A stretch of 64,000 nucleotides of DNA from an uncultured bacterium. Lineage in GTDB: Bacteria > Planctomycetota > GCA-002687715. The position numbers were made by a program, and so were the translations under genes. The notes under the pieces are model-generated. The model made no database searches and was not told the origin of the DNA. It was given only the letters and a program-made list of their open reading frames with translations. Positions 9,719-16,917 of the stretch are shown in pieces (the stretch's first letter is position 1; each line of letters opens with the position of its first letter). The stretch covers positions 45,235 through 109,234 of the forward strand of contig CADEGH010000017.1 in assembly GCA_902826835.1 (NCBI GenBank), read 5' to 3'.

Positions 9719-9791
9719 TGCTCACGGTGGGAATCGAACCCACACTGAAGGCATTTTAAGTGCCCTGCCTCTGCCGTTGGGCTACGTGAGC
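9719..9791 (-). tRNA. tRNA with UAA anticodon (reads UUA, Leu), short variable loop
   Basis: Read on the minus strand the 73 nt fold into a perfect 7-bp acceptor stem (GCTCACG/CGTGAGC), a 3-bp D stem (GCC/GGC), a 5-bp anticodon stem (GGGCA/TGCCT, one G-U), loop CTTAAAA giving anticodon UAA, a five-base variable loop TCAGT, and a perfect T arm (GTGGG-TTCGATT-CCCAC). The discriminator is A73 and CCA is not encoded. UAA is a leucine anticodon, but normal bacterial tRNA-Leu has a long variable arm; this one has class I architecture. Confidence 0.9.
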
Positions 9792-9815
9792 GAAGCGACC
9801 GAACGCGGCAGGAGT

Positions 9816-11030
9816 CTACTTCGTCTTGCCAGGCTTCGTAGCCAAGACCCACGCCTTCCAGGCGTCTTCAAATCCCTTCGTCGAGACACCGAGGGCGCGT
9901 TCGCAGGCCTTGAGCTGGGCCTCGGCGAGACTGCTCTCCAAGGAGCGACTCTTCAGTTCATCGATGAACAAACGAAGCTCCTTCGCTCCCGCTGACACGA
10001 GGTAGGAAAAGACACTCCACGCCTGAACGTGCTCGTCAGGCTTGAGCGCGAAGTTCTTCGTGTCCACGGTTCCGAACTTCACCATCGGCAGATGCGCCCC
10101 CTGGCGGACCTTGTCCTTGATCGCGTTCCACCAGTCTCCGGGGAGCGGCTGGACCATTTCCACTCCGAGCACGCACCGATGCGGCTCGGAGCCCTTCACC
10201 CTTCGCTGAAAGAAGTGGCCCATGCCTTCCACGAGCCACAGAGGGAGAGTCTGGTAGAAGCCGCGATACTGCATCAGCAGGTGATGGCTCATGCAATGCG
10301 CGAAAATCCCGTGGAAAGCGGTGTCCGTCACCGATTCGGCTTGGAACGCTGCCACCACGGTTTCCGTCGGGATGTCGTACCACCAACTCGACCGGGGCCC
10401 GAAATTGCCAAAGAAGTGGCGCGTGAACGCCCGGTAGACCTCGGCCTTCGCGAGCACGTAGACCTCACCGCGTTCCTTGCAGCCGAGGTTTTTTGCCTTA
10501 TGGCCCGACACGAACCGAGGCCCGTCGGTGACCCCCATGAGATCGAGCCACGCGGCCTGCAAGCGCAGAAATCGATAAACATAGAGGTGGGCCCGGGCGT
10601 GGCTCGAGACTTCCTTGCGCAGGTCCTCGCCATGCGCGGCCAGCCAGGCCTTTTCATGCGGTTCGAGCCACTTCACCGGCATCGCCGGCAGTTCGATCAG
10701 GAGCACCACGTGTTCGGTGCTGATGACGATCGACTTCACCTTCTGGTCGTCGCGCAGCCAATCGATGACGTCACTGGCCGGGCGCTTCCACAGACGCGCG
10801 GGTGGGCTCGGCAAGCTGGCACCCGCAGCGTACTTTTTCGCGAGCGCGCACTCCGAACAGTGAAAAGGCCCCGCCGTGTAGGGACCCACCTTAGGTGAGA
10901 AGGCAGGGACCTCATATCCCTCGGCCAAAGTCAGCGTCCCCGCGACATCGCCGACCGAGTTCGGTTTAGGCTTGTCTTGGGCGGGGGTGACGGCGCACAA
11001 CCCGAGGAAGATCAGGAGAGCAAGACGCAT
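9816..11030 (-). CDS. Exported gluzincin-like protein with degenerate HExxH
   Basis: 404 residues with a signal peptide (MRLALLIFLGLCAVTPAQ). Residues about 240-275 read HCMSHHLLMQY ... LPLWLVEGMGHFF, the layout of planctomycete MA-like/DUF1570-type metallopeptidases (HExxH followed about 20 residues later by WxxEG), but the catalytic Glu of HExxH is Cys, so activity is doubtful. A four-Cys set (HCSEC at about 53, GCKER, AHC) may bind metal or form disulfides. The start is the ATG at 11028-11030 that directly precedes the signal peptide; an ATG at 11081 lies inside the hairpin region and would add a non-hydrophobic leader. Confidence 0.8.
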   Translation of the reverse strand: MRLALLIFLGLCAVTPAQDKPKPNSVGDVAGTLTLAEGYEVPAFSPKVGPYTAGPFHCSECALAKKYAAGASLPSPPARLWKRPASDVIDWLRDDQKVKSIVISTEHVVLLIELPAMPVKWLEPHEKAWLAAHGEDLRKEVSSHARAHLYVYRFLRLQAAWLDLMGVTDGPRFVSGHKAKNLGCKERGEVYVLAKAEVYRAFTRHFFGNFGPRSSWWYDIPTETVVAAFQAESVTDTAFHGIFAHCMSHHLLMQYRGFYQTLPLWLVEGMGHFFQRRVKGSEPHRCVLGVEMVQPLPGDWWNAIKDKVRQGAHLPMVKFGTVDTKNFALKPDEHVQAWSVFSYLVSAGAKELRLFIDELKSRSLESSLAEAQLKACERALGVSTKGFEDAWKAWVLATKPGKTK

Positions 11031-11049
11031 GGTGGGGCGCCAGAAGCCA

Positions 11050-11075
11050 AAGACCTCGTCTGGGGACGAGGTCTT
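11050..11075 (-). terminator. Hairpin terminator after the 11112-12173 gene
   Basis: Perfect 11-bp inverted repeat AAGACCTCGTC/GACGAGGTCTT around a 4-base loop, 37 bp past the stop of the minus-strand gene above it. On the transcribed strand it is followed by TTTGGCTTCT, a weak U tract. It also lies ahead of the 9816-11030 gene, so attenuation is an alternative. Confidence 0.7.
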
Positions 11076-11111
11076 GCACATACGTCGGAGGAAACGTCGG
11101 ACCTAGGCCAA

Positions 11112-12173
11112 TTACTTGGCTGAAGTCACCAACGCTTCGGGCTTGACAGTCGACATCACGGTGACCCGAGCCTCAAGCTCGCGCTTCTCGGAGGCGAAGG
11201 TGGCGCGCTGCTTGGCGGCCGCTTCGTTGCGTTCGCCTTCTGGCGTCACGACCTCGAGCTCAAGCCGCTTGATTTCTTGATCGAGGTAGGCGATGCGGGC
11301 ACGGACTCCACCCATCAGGGAGATCGCCGAGCTGGCCTCGAAGCCGAAATCGGCTTCGATCGCCGGGCTCAGGGCATCGACCACCGCACCGGGGGCGGTC
11401 GGATTGGTGACCACCCCGACGCGCTCACCGTTGGCACGGTAAACGATGTAGGTCATGCCCTTGGCAAATTCCTTCGCCGTCGACTCTTCGGAGATCGAGC
11501 GGACATCGACCGACTTCAGGTTGAAGAACCATGAGGCTGAGCGGAACGCCATGTCCTTGGTCACGTTGACGTGAGCCTTGACGTGGTCTTTCTTGGACGG
11601 GTCGTAGACGAGAACCAGGGTCGGCTTCTTCGCCAAACGCCAGGCCGCCTCGCCGCCGATGCCCTTCGCCGCTTCATCCACGGAAACTTCGCGAGCCGCG
11701 TAGCCCTCAGGGGCGTCCTTCGGGAGGAAGGTGCCGTCCCAGGGGAGATCCAGAGCGCCGAGCCAGTAGGCCTGCTCGGTCGAGATGCGAACCTTGGTCT
11801 TGCCACGAGCCGGCCCGCCGCCACGACCGAATCCACCGGTGGCGCCACCGCGGCCACCCGCAGGTCCGCCACCGCCGCCGGGGCCGGGGGTCGCGCCACC
11901 CGAACCACCAACGCCCGGGGTCGTTCCACCCGGAGCACCGCCAGGCGTGGTCCCGCCACCCGGGGTGGGTGAGGGGCTGGGCGAAGGAGCAGGAGCCGGG
12001 GCTGGCGCGGGGGCCGGCGCCATCGCTGGCGCCGGAGCCGGAATCGGGCAGCCACCGTAACCACCACCACCGCCGGAAGTTCCACCAGCACCGCCGGCGG
12101 GCCCCTGGGCCATGGCGGCAACGCTCAGAGCGGAGCACAGAGCCAAACGAGCGACGAGACGCGAGACCTTCAT
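11112..12173 (-). CDS. Exported Gly/Pro/Ala-rich protein with conserved C-terminal domain
   Basis: 353 residues. Signal peptide 1-22, then about 110 residues of low complexity: Gly runs, alternating PAPAPA and PSPSPS, and GG[TA]TPG repeats. The C-terminal 230 residues are ordinary sequence (KVRISTEQAYWLGALDLPWD, later FNLKSVDVRSISEE and a helical coiled-coil-like tail, about 290-340) and contain a possible thioredoxin-like stretch (PTLVLVYDPSKKDHVKAH), without a CxxC. Function unknown; the low-complexity part may be a flexible spacer crossing the cell envelope. ATG at 12171-12173 with GGAGGTG six bases upstream. Confidence 0.85.
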   Translation of the reverse strand: MKVSRLVARLALCSALSVAAMAQGPAGGAGGTSGGGGGYGGCPIPAPAPAMAPAPAPAPAPAPSPSPSPTPGGGTTPGGAPGGTTPGVGGSGGATPGPGGGGGPAGGRGGATGGFGRGGGPARGKTKVRISTEQAYWLGALDLPWDGTFLPKDAPEGYAAREVSVDEAAKGIGGEAAWRLAKKPTLVLVYDPSKKDHVKAHVNVTKDMAFRSASWFFNLKSVDVRSISEESTAKEFAKGMTYIVYRANGERVGVVTNPTAPGAVVDALSPAIEADFGFEASSAISLMGGVRARIAYLDQEIKRLELEVVTPEGERNEAAAKQRATFASEKRELEARVTVMSTVKPEALVTSAK

Positions 12174-12226
12174 GAGTGCACCTCCGGACGCGGCACCCTG
12201 TTTGGTGCGGCTGCGTCCCTTTCGTC

Positions 12227-12252
12227 TTCTGAGTATCTCATGGTCCTCAGAA
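12227..12252 (-). promoter_or_regulatory. Inverted repeat TTCTGAG-N12-CTCAGAA, possible operator
   Basis: A 7-bp perfect inverted repeat, 54-79 bp upstream of the ATG at 12173, with GATACT (a -10-like match) inside its spacer and an A/T run adjoining one arm. Position suggests a promoter with an overlapping operator or an upstream hairpin; no regulator is implied by neighbours. Confidence 0.3.
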
Positions 12253-12283
12253 AAAAAGCAAGCGTGGTGTGACCAAAACTGCC

Positions 12284-13186
12284 TCAGTTCCGACGGAACA
12301 TACCCGCCAGGACGTACCGGCCGATCTTGGGATTTTCCTTGAGTCGGCGAACGCAATATCCGTACCAGTCTCGACCAAAGGGCACGTACACTCGCAGCCG
12401 GTGGCCGCCTCGGACGATCTCCGACCGAAGGCCTTCGGCGACTCCGAGGAGCATCTGGAACTCGTAATCCGCTGGCGGAGTGCCTCGCTTCTTCAGTATT
12501 TCCGCGCACTTTTCTACGAGCCACGGGTCGTGGGTGGCGATGCCCACATAGGACCCGCCGTCCAACATTCGTTCGAGACAAGCCAAGTAGTTGTTCCGAA
12601 TTTCCTGGGCATCCTTGTAGGCGATGTCCGGAGATTCGACATAAATACCTTTACACAGGCGGTAACTCGAACGCAGATCGGCCAGGGTGGCCAAGTCCTG
12701 CATCGTTCGCTTCAGGTACGCCTGGACCACCACTCCCACGTTCGAGAGCCCCGCTTCGCGCAGGCGTCGGAGCATCGCCAGGGTCCGGTCGGTGCAGGGG
12801 CTGTCCTCCATGTCGATGCGGACGAAGTGCCCAAGATCCCGCGCCGCCTCCACCAGACTCCGAACGCGAGCGTAGGTGGCCGCCTCATCGAGCAGAAGCC
12901 CAAAGGCGGTCAGCTTGATCGAGATGTTGCCGTCGATGCCGTGGGCGGTGATCGCTTTCAGCACATCGCCATACTCGGCCGCGGTGTGATCGGCCTCCTC
13001 GCTCTGGCGGATGAACTCGCCAAGCACGTCGAAGGTGACCATGCAACCTTGGCGGTTCAGGTCTTTTGCAACCACGAGAGCGGAGTCGAGGCTCTCGCCC
13101 GCCACGTAGCGAGTCGCGATCTTGCGAACGATGGGCTTCGGAACCCAGCCGATACTCGAACCGATCAGACGATCAATGATGGCCAC
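12284..13186 (-). CDS. Proline dehydrogenase, monofunctional
   Basis: 300-residue FAD enzyme oxidising proline to pyrroline-5-carboxylate. The (beta-alpha)8 barrel shows the family hallmarks ISIKLTAFG, RIDMED, YRLCKGIYVES and, near the C-terminus, YVPFGRDWYGYCVRRLKENP, the substrate- and flavin-binding signature. The length matches monofunctional PutA/PruA-type ProDH rather than the bifunctional PutA; no P5C dehydrogenase gene lies in the window. The start is GTG (13184-13186) with AAGGAGG upstream, 11 bp after the trxB stop, so it is in an operon with thioredoxin reductase. Confidence 0.93.
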   Translation of the reverse strand: MAIIDRLIGSSIGWVPKPIVRKIATRYVAGESLDSALVVAKDLNRQGCMVTFDVLGEFIRQSEEADHTAAEYGDVLKAITAHGIDGNISIKLTAFGLLLDEAATYARVRSLVEAARDLGHFVRIDMEDSPCTDRTLAMLRRLREAGLSNVGVVVQAYLKRTMQDLATLADLRSSYRLCKGIYVESPDIAYKDAQEIRNNYLACLERMLDGGSYVGIATHDPWLVEKCAEILKKRGTPPADYEFQMLLGVAEGLRSEIVRGGHRLRVYVPFGRDWYGYCVRRLKENPKIGRYVLAGMFRRN

Positions 13187-13197
13187 TGGCCCCTCCT

Positions 13198-14151
13198 TCA
13201 GTCGTGGCCGCCCGGCTGTTCGTCGAGCCAACGCTCGGCTTCGATCGCCGCCATGCACCCCGAGCCGGCTGCGGTTACGGCCTGCCGGTAGTACGAATCC
13301 TGCACATCACCACAGGCGAACACGCCAGGAATCTCGGTGGCAGTGCGGCCCGGCTTGGTGAGGAGATAGCCCTTCGGATCCGTGGCCAGCATGGTCTTGA
13401 ACAAGTTGGTGTTGGGGTCGTGTCCGATGGCCAAAAAGATTCCGTCGACCGTGTGCTCCGAAATCGCTCCGGTGGTCGTGTCGCGCAAGCGAGCGCCCCG
13501 CAGACGTTTTCCGGGCTCGCCCAAGTAGCTCTCGATTTCCTGATTCCAGAGAACCTTCACTTTGGGATTGGCGAGGAGCCGGTCCTGCATGATCTTCGAA
13601 GCCCGGAAACTGGAACGTCGATGCACGAGGGTGACTTCGGACGCGAACTTGGTGAGGAAGTTGGCTTCCTCCATCGCGCTGTCGCCACCTCCCACCACGA
13701 ACACGCGCTTGTTGCGGAAGAAAAATGCGTCGCAGGTGGCGCAAGCGGAGAGTCCTCGGCCCATGAACTGGTCTTCATCCGCAAGTCCGAGGAGACGAGC
13801 GCTCGCACCTGTAGCGATGATGAGCGAACGCGCCTGCGCGAGCACCGAAGACCCGCTCACGCGGAAGGGGGCGCCGTGGGCGAGGTCCACCGACAACACC
13901 GCCTCCGACACCACGTCCGTACCGAATCGCACGGCCTGCTCCCGGAACTTCTTCATCAGCTCCGGCCCCATGACTCCCTCCGGAAAGCCGGGGTAGTTCT
14001 CGACCTCGGTCGTGATCGTCAGTTGCCCACCCGGTTGGGGGCCCTCGAACAGGAGCGGCCGCAGGTTGGCCCGAGCGGCGTAGAGGGCGGCCGTGAATCC
14101 GGCTGGACCTGCGCCCACGATCACGACATTGCGCACGGCGGCATCCGACAT
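13198..14151 (-). CDS. trxB: Thioredoxin-disulfide reductase
   Basis: 317 residues, usual family length. N-terminal FAD dinucleotide fold VGAGPAG, redox-active CATC within SACATCDAFF, NADPH fold VGGGDSAME, and the C-terminal FAD motif GVFACGDV. It passes electrons from NADPH to thioredoxin in the cytoplasm. ATG at 14149-14151 with GGAG eight bases upstream; the open frame runs on to 14361 but the extension is not family sequence. First gene of a two-gene unit with proline dehydrogenase. Confidence 0.97.
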   Translation of the reverse strand: MSDAAVRNVVIVGAGPAGFTAALYAARANLRPLLFEGPQPGGQLTITTEVENYPGFPEGVMGPELMKKFREQAVRFGTDVVSEAVLSVDLAHGAPFRVSGSSVLAQARSLIIATGASARLLGLADEDQFMGRGLSACATCDAFFFRNKRVFVVGGGDSAMEEANFLTKFASEVTLVHRRSSFRASKIMQDRLLANPKVKVLWNQEIESYLGEPGKRLRGARLRDTTTGAISEHTVDGIFLAIGHDPNTNLFKTMLATDPKGYLLTKPGRTATEIPGVFACGDVQDSYYRQAVTAAGSGCMAAIEAERWLDEQPGGHD

Positions 14152-14504
14152 CCGGGGCTCTCCTCGACCAAGCTCTTCGGGTTTGCGCCGCGGACCTCGG
14201 AGTTGGTGACCCGAGGCAGCAGCGGGGCGTGAGCGAGCCTGAAGGCTGCACCGTCTGCCCAGGGGCGCCGCACCCGTTTGCGAATCAGGGCGAATGGACG
14301 TCACCGCCCCCCTCGCCGGGAGTGCCCCGGAGTGGGAAATGCCCCACCAGGAATGCACCAAAACGCGCGCTCCGCTGGAACTTAGCCCTCCCCTCCGGGA
14401 GGATCAAACCGAACCGCCGGGCGCCGCGGGTTGAGCCCACGGGGATCGCCCGTATCCTGGCCGGCTCAGCCGGTTCGTGCTGACCATCTCTGCCCGGAGC
14501 TTCC
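14152..14504. other. Intergenic region between trxB and ptsN
   Basis: 353 bp between divergent genes. It holds the trxB ribosome site at one end and the ptsN promoter, leader hairpin and ribosome site at the other. I see no credible gene; the 84-codon open frame at 14229-14483 has Pro/Arg/Gly composition typical of non-coding high-G+C DNA and no ribosome site. Confidence 0.6.
14431..14458 (+). promoter_or_regulatory. Sigma-70-type promoter for ptsN
   Basis: TTGAGC, 16-base spacer, TATCCT. Initiation would give a leader of about 40 nt that begins with the perfect hairpin CCGGC-TCA-GCCGG (14461-14473) and carries a GGAG site before the ATG. Confidence 0.5.
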
Positions 14505-14954
14505 ATGGAAATCGCCCGACTCCTCGATGTGTCGCGCATCATTACGATCAAAGAACCCACGAAGGACGCCGGTTTGAAGGCGCTCGTGAAGGTGTTGGCC
14601 AAGACCGAGGAGGTGGCCAAGGAGAAGGAACTCGCAAAAGCCATCTCCGACCGGGAACGGATCCTGTCGACCGGGATCGGTTACGGGATCGCCATCCCGC
14701 ACGCCAAGATCCCGAGCGTGAGTGCCTTCGTGGCTGCGGTGGGCGTGAGCAAGGTCGGAATTCCGTTCGACAGCCTAGACGGCAAGCCGGTGCACGTGAT
14801 CGTCATGATCGCCGGTCCCGAAGGCCAAAACGAGGAGTACCTTCGTATCCTCGCGCGCTTCACTTCCGTGCTGAAGTCGGAAAGCACCCGGACGCGCATC
14901 ATCGAAGCCAAGAAGCCCGAGCAGGTGATGGCGATTTTCCAAGAGAGTCACTGA
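14505..14954 (+). CDS. ptsN: PTS EIIA (fructose/nitrogen type)
   Basis: 149-residue stand-alone EIIA domain of the fructose-mannitol/Ntr family. The phosphorylated His lies in GIAIPHAK (about residue 66) with the second conserved region DSLDGKPVHVIVMIA. Stand-alone EIIA-Ntr proteins are phosphorylated by an EI/NPr chain and regulate rather than transport; no other PTS gene is in the window, so a regulatory role is inferred. GGAG lies eight bases before the ATG. The 3' end overlaps the convergent PAP2-PHP gene by 7 bp. Confidence 0.88.
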   Translation: MEIARLLDVSRIITIKEPTKDAGLKALVKVLAKTEEVAKEKELAKAISDRERILSTGIGYGIAIPHAKIPSVSAFVAAVGVSKVGIPFDSLDGKPVHVIVMIAGPEGQNEEYLRILARFTSVLKSESTRTRIIEAKKPEQVMAIFQESH

Positions 14955-16825
14955 GTCGGGCGGCGGCGGCGCCCGAGCACCGCAATCACGATCACCCAGG
15001 CGAGCCAACTCAGGCGGCTCGGCACACTCAGCGCCGCGAAGTAGCGCCAGACCGCTACGGGAGCTCGAAGCGGCAGTGGGGCCACCCCTCTCCCCCGCGT
15101 CGCCACGACCGGCTGTACGCGAGATGGCTCGCGAAGTGCGGCCAAGATCTCGGAAACGCGCGTCGTCGGATCTTCGCTGAAGGTGCCGCGGAGGAAGGTG
15201 ATACACGGGGAGCCCGCGGGGATTCCGTGATCATCCGAAGTCGCAATCCGCAGAAGGCCATCCCGCCGGGCTACGGATTCGATCAGCGCTAGCCGCGCGA
15301 GACCACGCGAGGAAGTCTCCGGGTGGCGATTGCCGACTTCGAAACCGTGGACTCCCATGGAAACCCATTCTTCTGGTGTCGGGAGCTCGGCGCCGCGATC
15401 ACCCAGAGCCGCCCAGGTGCGCCAGTCGTGGGCGACTAGGACGATCGCACCCGCCGCTTTGGCGAGCATCACCATTTCCGTCACGAGTGATCGGAAGCGG
15501 GTGAGATCGGCGTGTCCATCCGCAGACACGGGTACCGGCGGAAGTTCCAAGACTCGAGCGATGGCCTGGTCCCCTCCCAAAACGAGGAGGTGCGGAACGA
15601 CGGCTCTAGGGTGGGCAAATGCGGACCACTCGACGCCGGGGACACTGCCGGCGAGCGGCGGGGGCGCATCGTGATTGGTCCACGCAAGTTCCGCGATGCC
15701 ACGGGCTCTGGACCGCTCCCGGATCGTGGTCGCATCCATGGCGCCGTCGACCGGATCGCTTCCGTGTACATGCAGGTCCACGAATATGCCTGGCTCCGCG
15801 GAGCGCCAGCGGTCGGCCGGAAGGGAGCCCCGAAGCGCGAGTCCCCCCATGACCCCGATCCAAAGGAAACACCCGAAAGCGCGCAGGAGTCGCACCCGTG
15901 CTGGCATTCCGCGCGGGAGCCACAGCAAGAGGCACAATCCCAACCCCACCCAAGGAATCGCCCCCAGCACAAAGTTGCGGGCTTCACTCGCGTACGCCCA
16001 CTCGAGTGGCCAGCCCACCCAGGGCTCGAAGAGAATCCGCTCGAAGCGAGGCTCGAGAGACACCCAATCCAAAGTCGCGCCGGATCCCGGATCGAGAATG
16101 CGCGAGCGGTCGGGCCAACTGGCGGTCACGATGAGGAGCCCGGCGAAGGCGATCCAAGCCCGCGGCCAACTCGCGGGCAGCGCGGGATCCTTCTCGCGCA
16201 GCGTCAGGGTCAGGGCGCCCGCCACGAGGAATCCGAGCCCCGTTCCGGCGACCACATCGGAGGGCCAGTGCACGGCCAGGGCCACCCGCGACCAGCTCAT
16301 GAGGAGGGGTAACGCAAGCGCCCCGAAGCACCACCGGCTCTTCCCGGCAAAAGTGAGGATGAGGAGAGCGGCCACGCTCGCGCTCACGGAAGCGTGGCCG
16401 GAGGGGAAAGACTCGCGGTCCGCGAGTGCGGTGAGCAGTCCGGAGAGGTTCAAGCCCGAATCGGGATGCTGAGGTCGCGGCCTCGCCCAGTGTTCCTTCA
16501 AAAGCGACGTGACGAGCGAGGTGGCCAAGGGAACCACCGCGAAGCGCACCCCGAGGTTGCGCGAGAAGACGGTTCGACCTCGCATCCAGGCGTAGCCACC
16601 CAAGACCAGGCAGAGCCCCAGTTGAAGCGTCGGGTAAATGCGATCCAGGAAGCCGAGTCCGCGGGCTCCGCCGGGGAAAGGTCCGCTGAGCAGCGTCTTC
16701 AGGAGGGGCGTTTCGAAAGGACGGCCCATCGCCCAAAACCCGAGCAGGCCAAGCAGAAGCCCGGCCAGGGCCGAGAACCAAGCTCGGCGGGCTTCTTTTC
16801 CGTCAAATTCGAGGACGATCTTCAT
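14948..16825 (-). CDS. PAP2 membrane phosphatase fused to a PHP-domain phosphoesterase
   Basis: 625 residues. The N-terminal half is a polytopic PAP2 (type 2 phosphatidic acid phosphatase) domain with all three motifs: KEHWARPRP, SFPSGHAS and SRVALAVHWPSDV. Further helices (about 225-350) lead to a C-terminal PHP-type metal phosphoesterase domain starting at DLHVHGSD (about 365), with TNHD, a later VAHDW and a terminal TSDDHG; the segment ends in another hydrophobic helix and RRRR. PAP2 enzymes remove phosphate from lipid or prenyl phosphates at the membrane; PHP domains hydrolyse phosphoesters with a trinuclear metal site. The fusion suggests sequential or coupled dephosphorylation, and its place opposite a lipid head-group cluster is suggestive. 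TACCAT lies nine bases before the ATG. Confidence 0.88.
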   Translation of the reverse strand: MKIVLEFDGKEARRAWFSALAGLLLGLLGFWAMGRPFETPLLKTLLSGPFPGGARGLGFLDRIYPTLQLGLCLVLGGYAWMRGRTVFSRNLGVRFAVVPLATSLVTSLLKEHWARPRPQHPDSGLNLSGLLTALADRESFPSGHASVSASVAALLILTFAGKSRWCFGALALPLLMSWSRVALAVHWPSDVVAGTGLGFLVAGALTLTLREKDPALPASWPRAWIAFAGLLIVTASWPDRSRILDPGSGATLDWVSLEPRFERILFEPWVGWPLEWAYASEARNFVLGAIPWVGLGLCLLLWLPRGMPARVRLLRAFGCFLWIGVMGGLALRGSLPADRWRSAEPGIFVDLHVHGSDPVDGAMDATTIRERSRARGIAELAWTNHDAPPPLAGSVPGVEWSAFAHPRAVVPHLLVLGGDQAIARVLELPPVPVSADGHADLTRFRSLVTEMVMLAKAAGAIVLVAHDWRTWAALGDRGAELPTPEEWVSMGVHGFEVGNRHPETSSRGLARLALIESVARRDGLLRIATSDDHGIPAGSPCITFLRGTFSEDPTTRVSEILAALREPSRVQPVVATRGRGVAPLPLRAPVAVWRYFAALSVPSRLSWLAWVIVIAVLGRRRRPTQ

Positions 16826-16917
16826 GCCGATCCCATGGTAGTTTTGATCGGTTCTTTCATCGATCTCAACCTGGAGCTTCCGCGGCGATTTCTCGCTCCG
16901 GTGCAGGCAACGTCCGT

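Noticed and set aside
14229..14483. 84-codon plus-strand frame before ptsN
   Set aside because: Pro/Arg/Gly composition and no ribosome site; it would also include the ptsN promoter.
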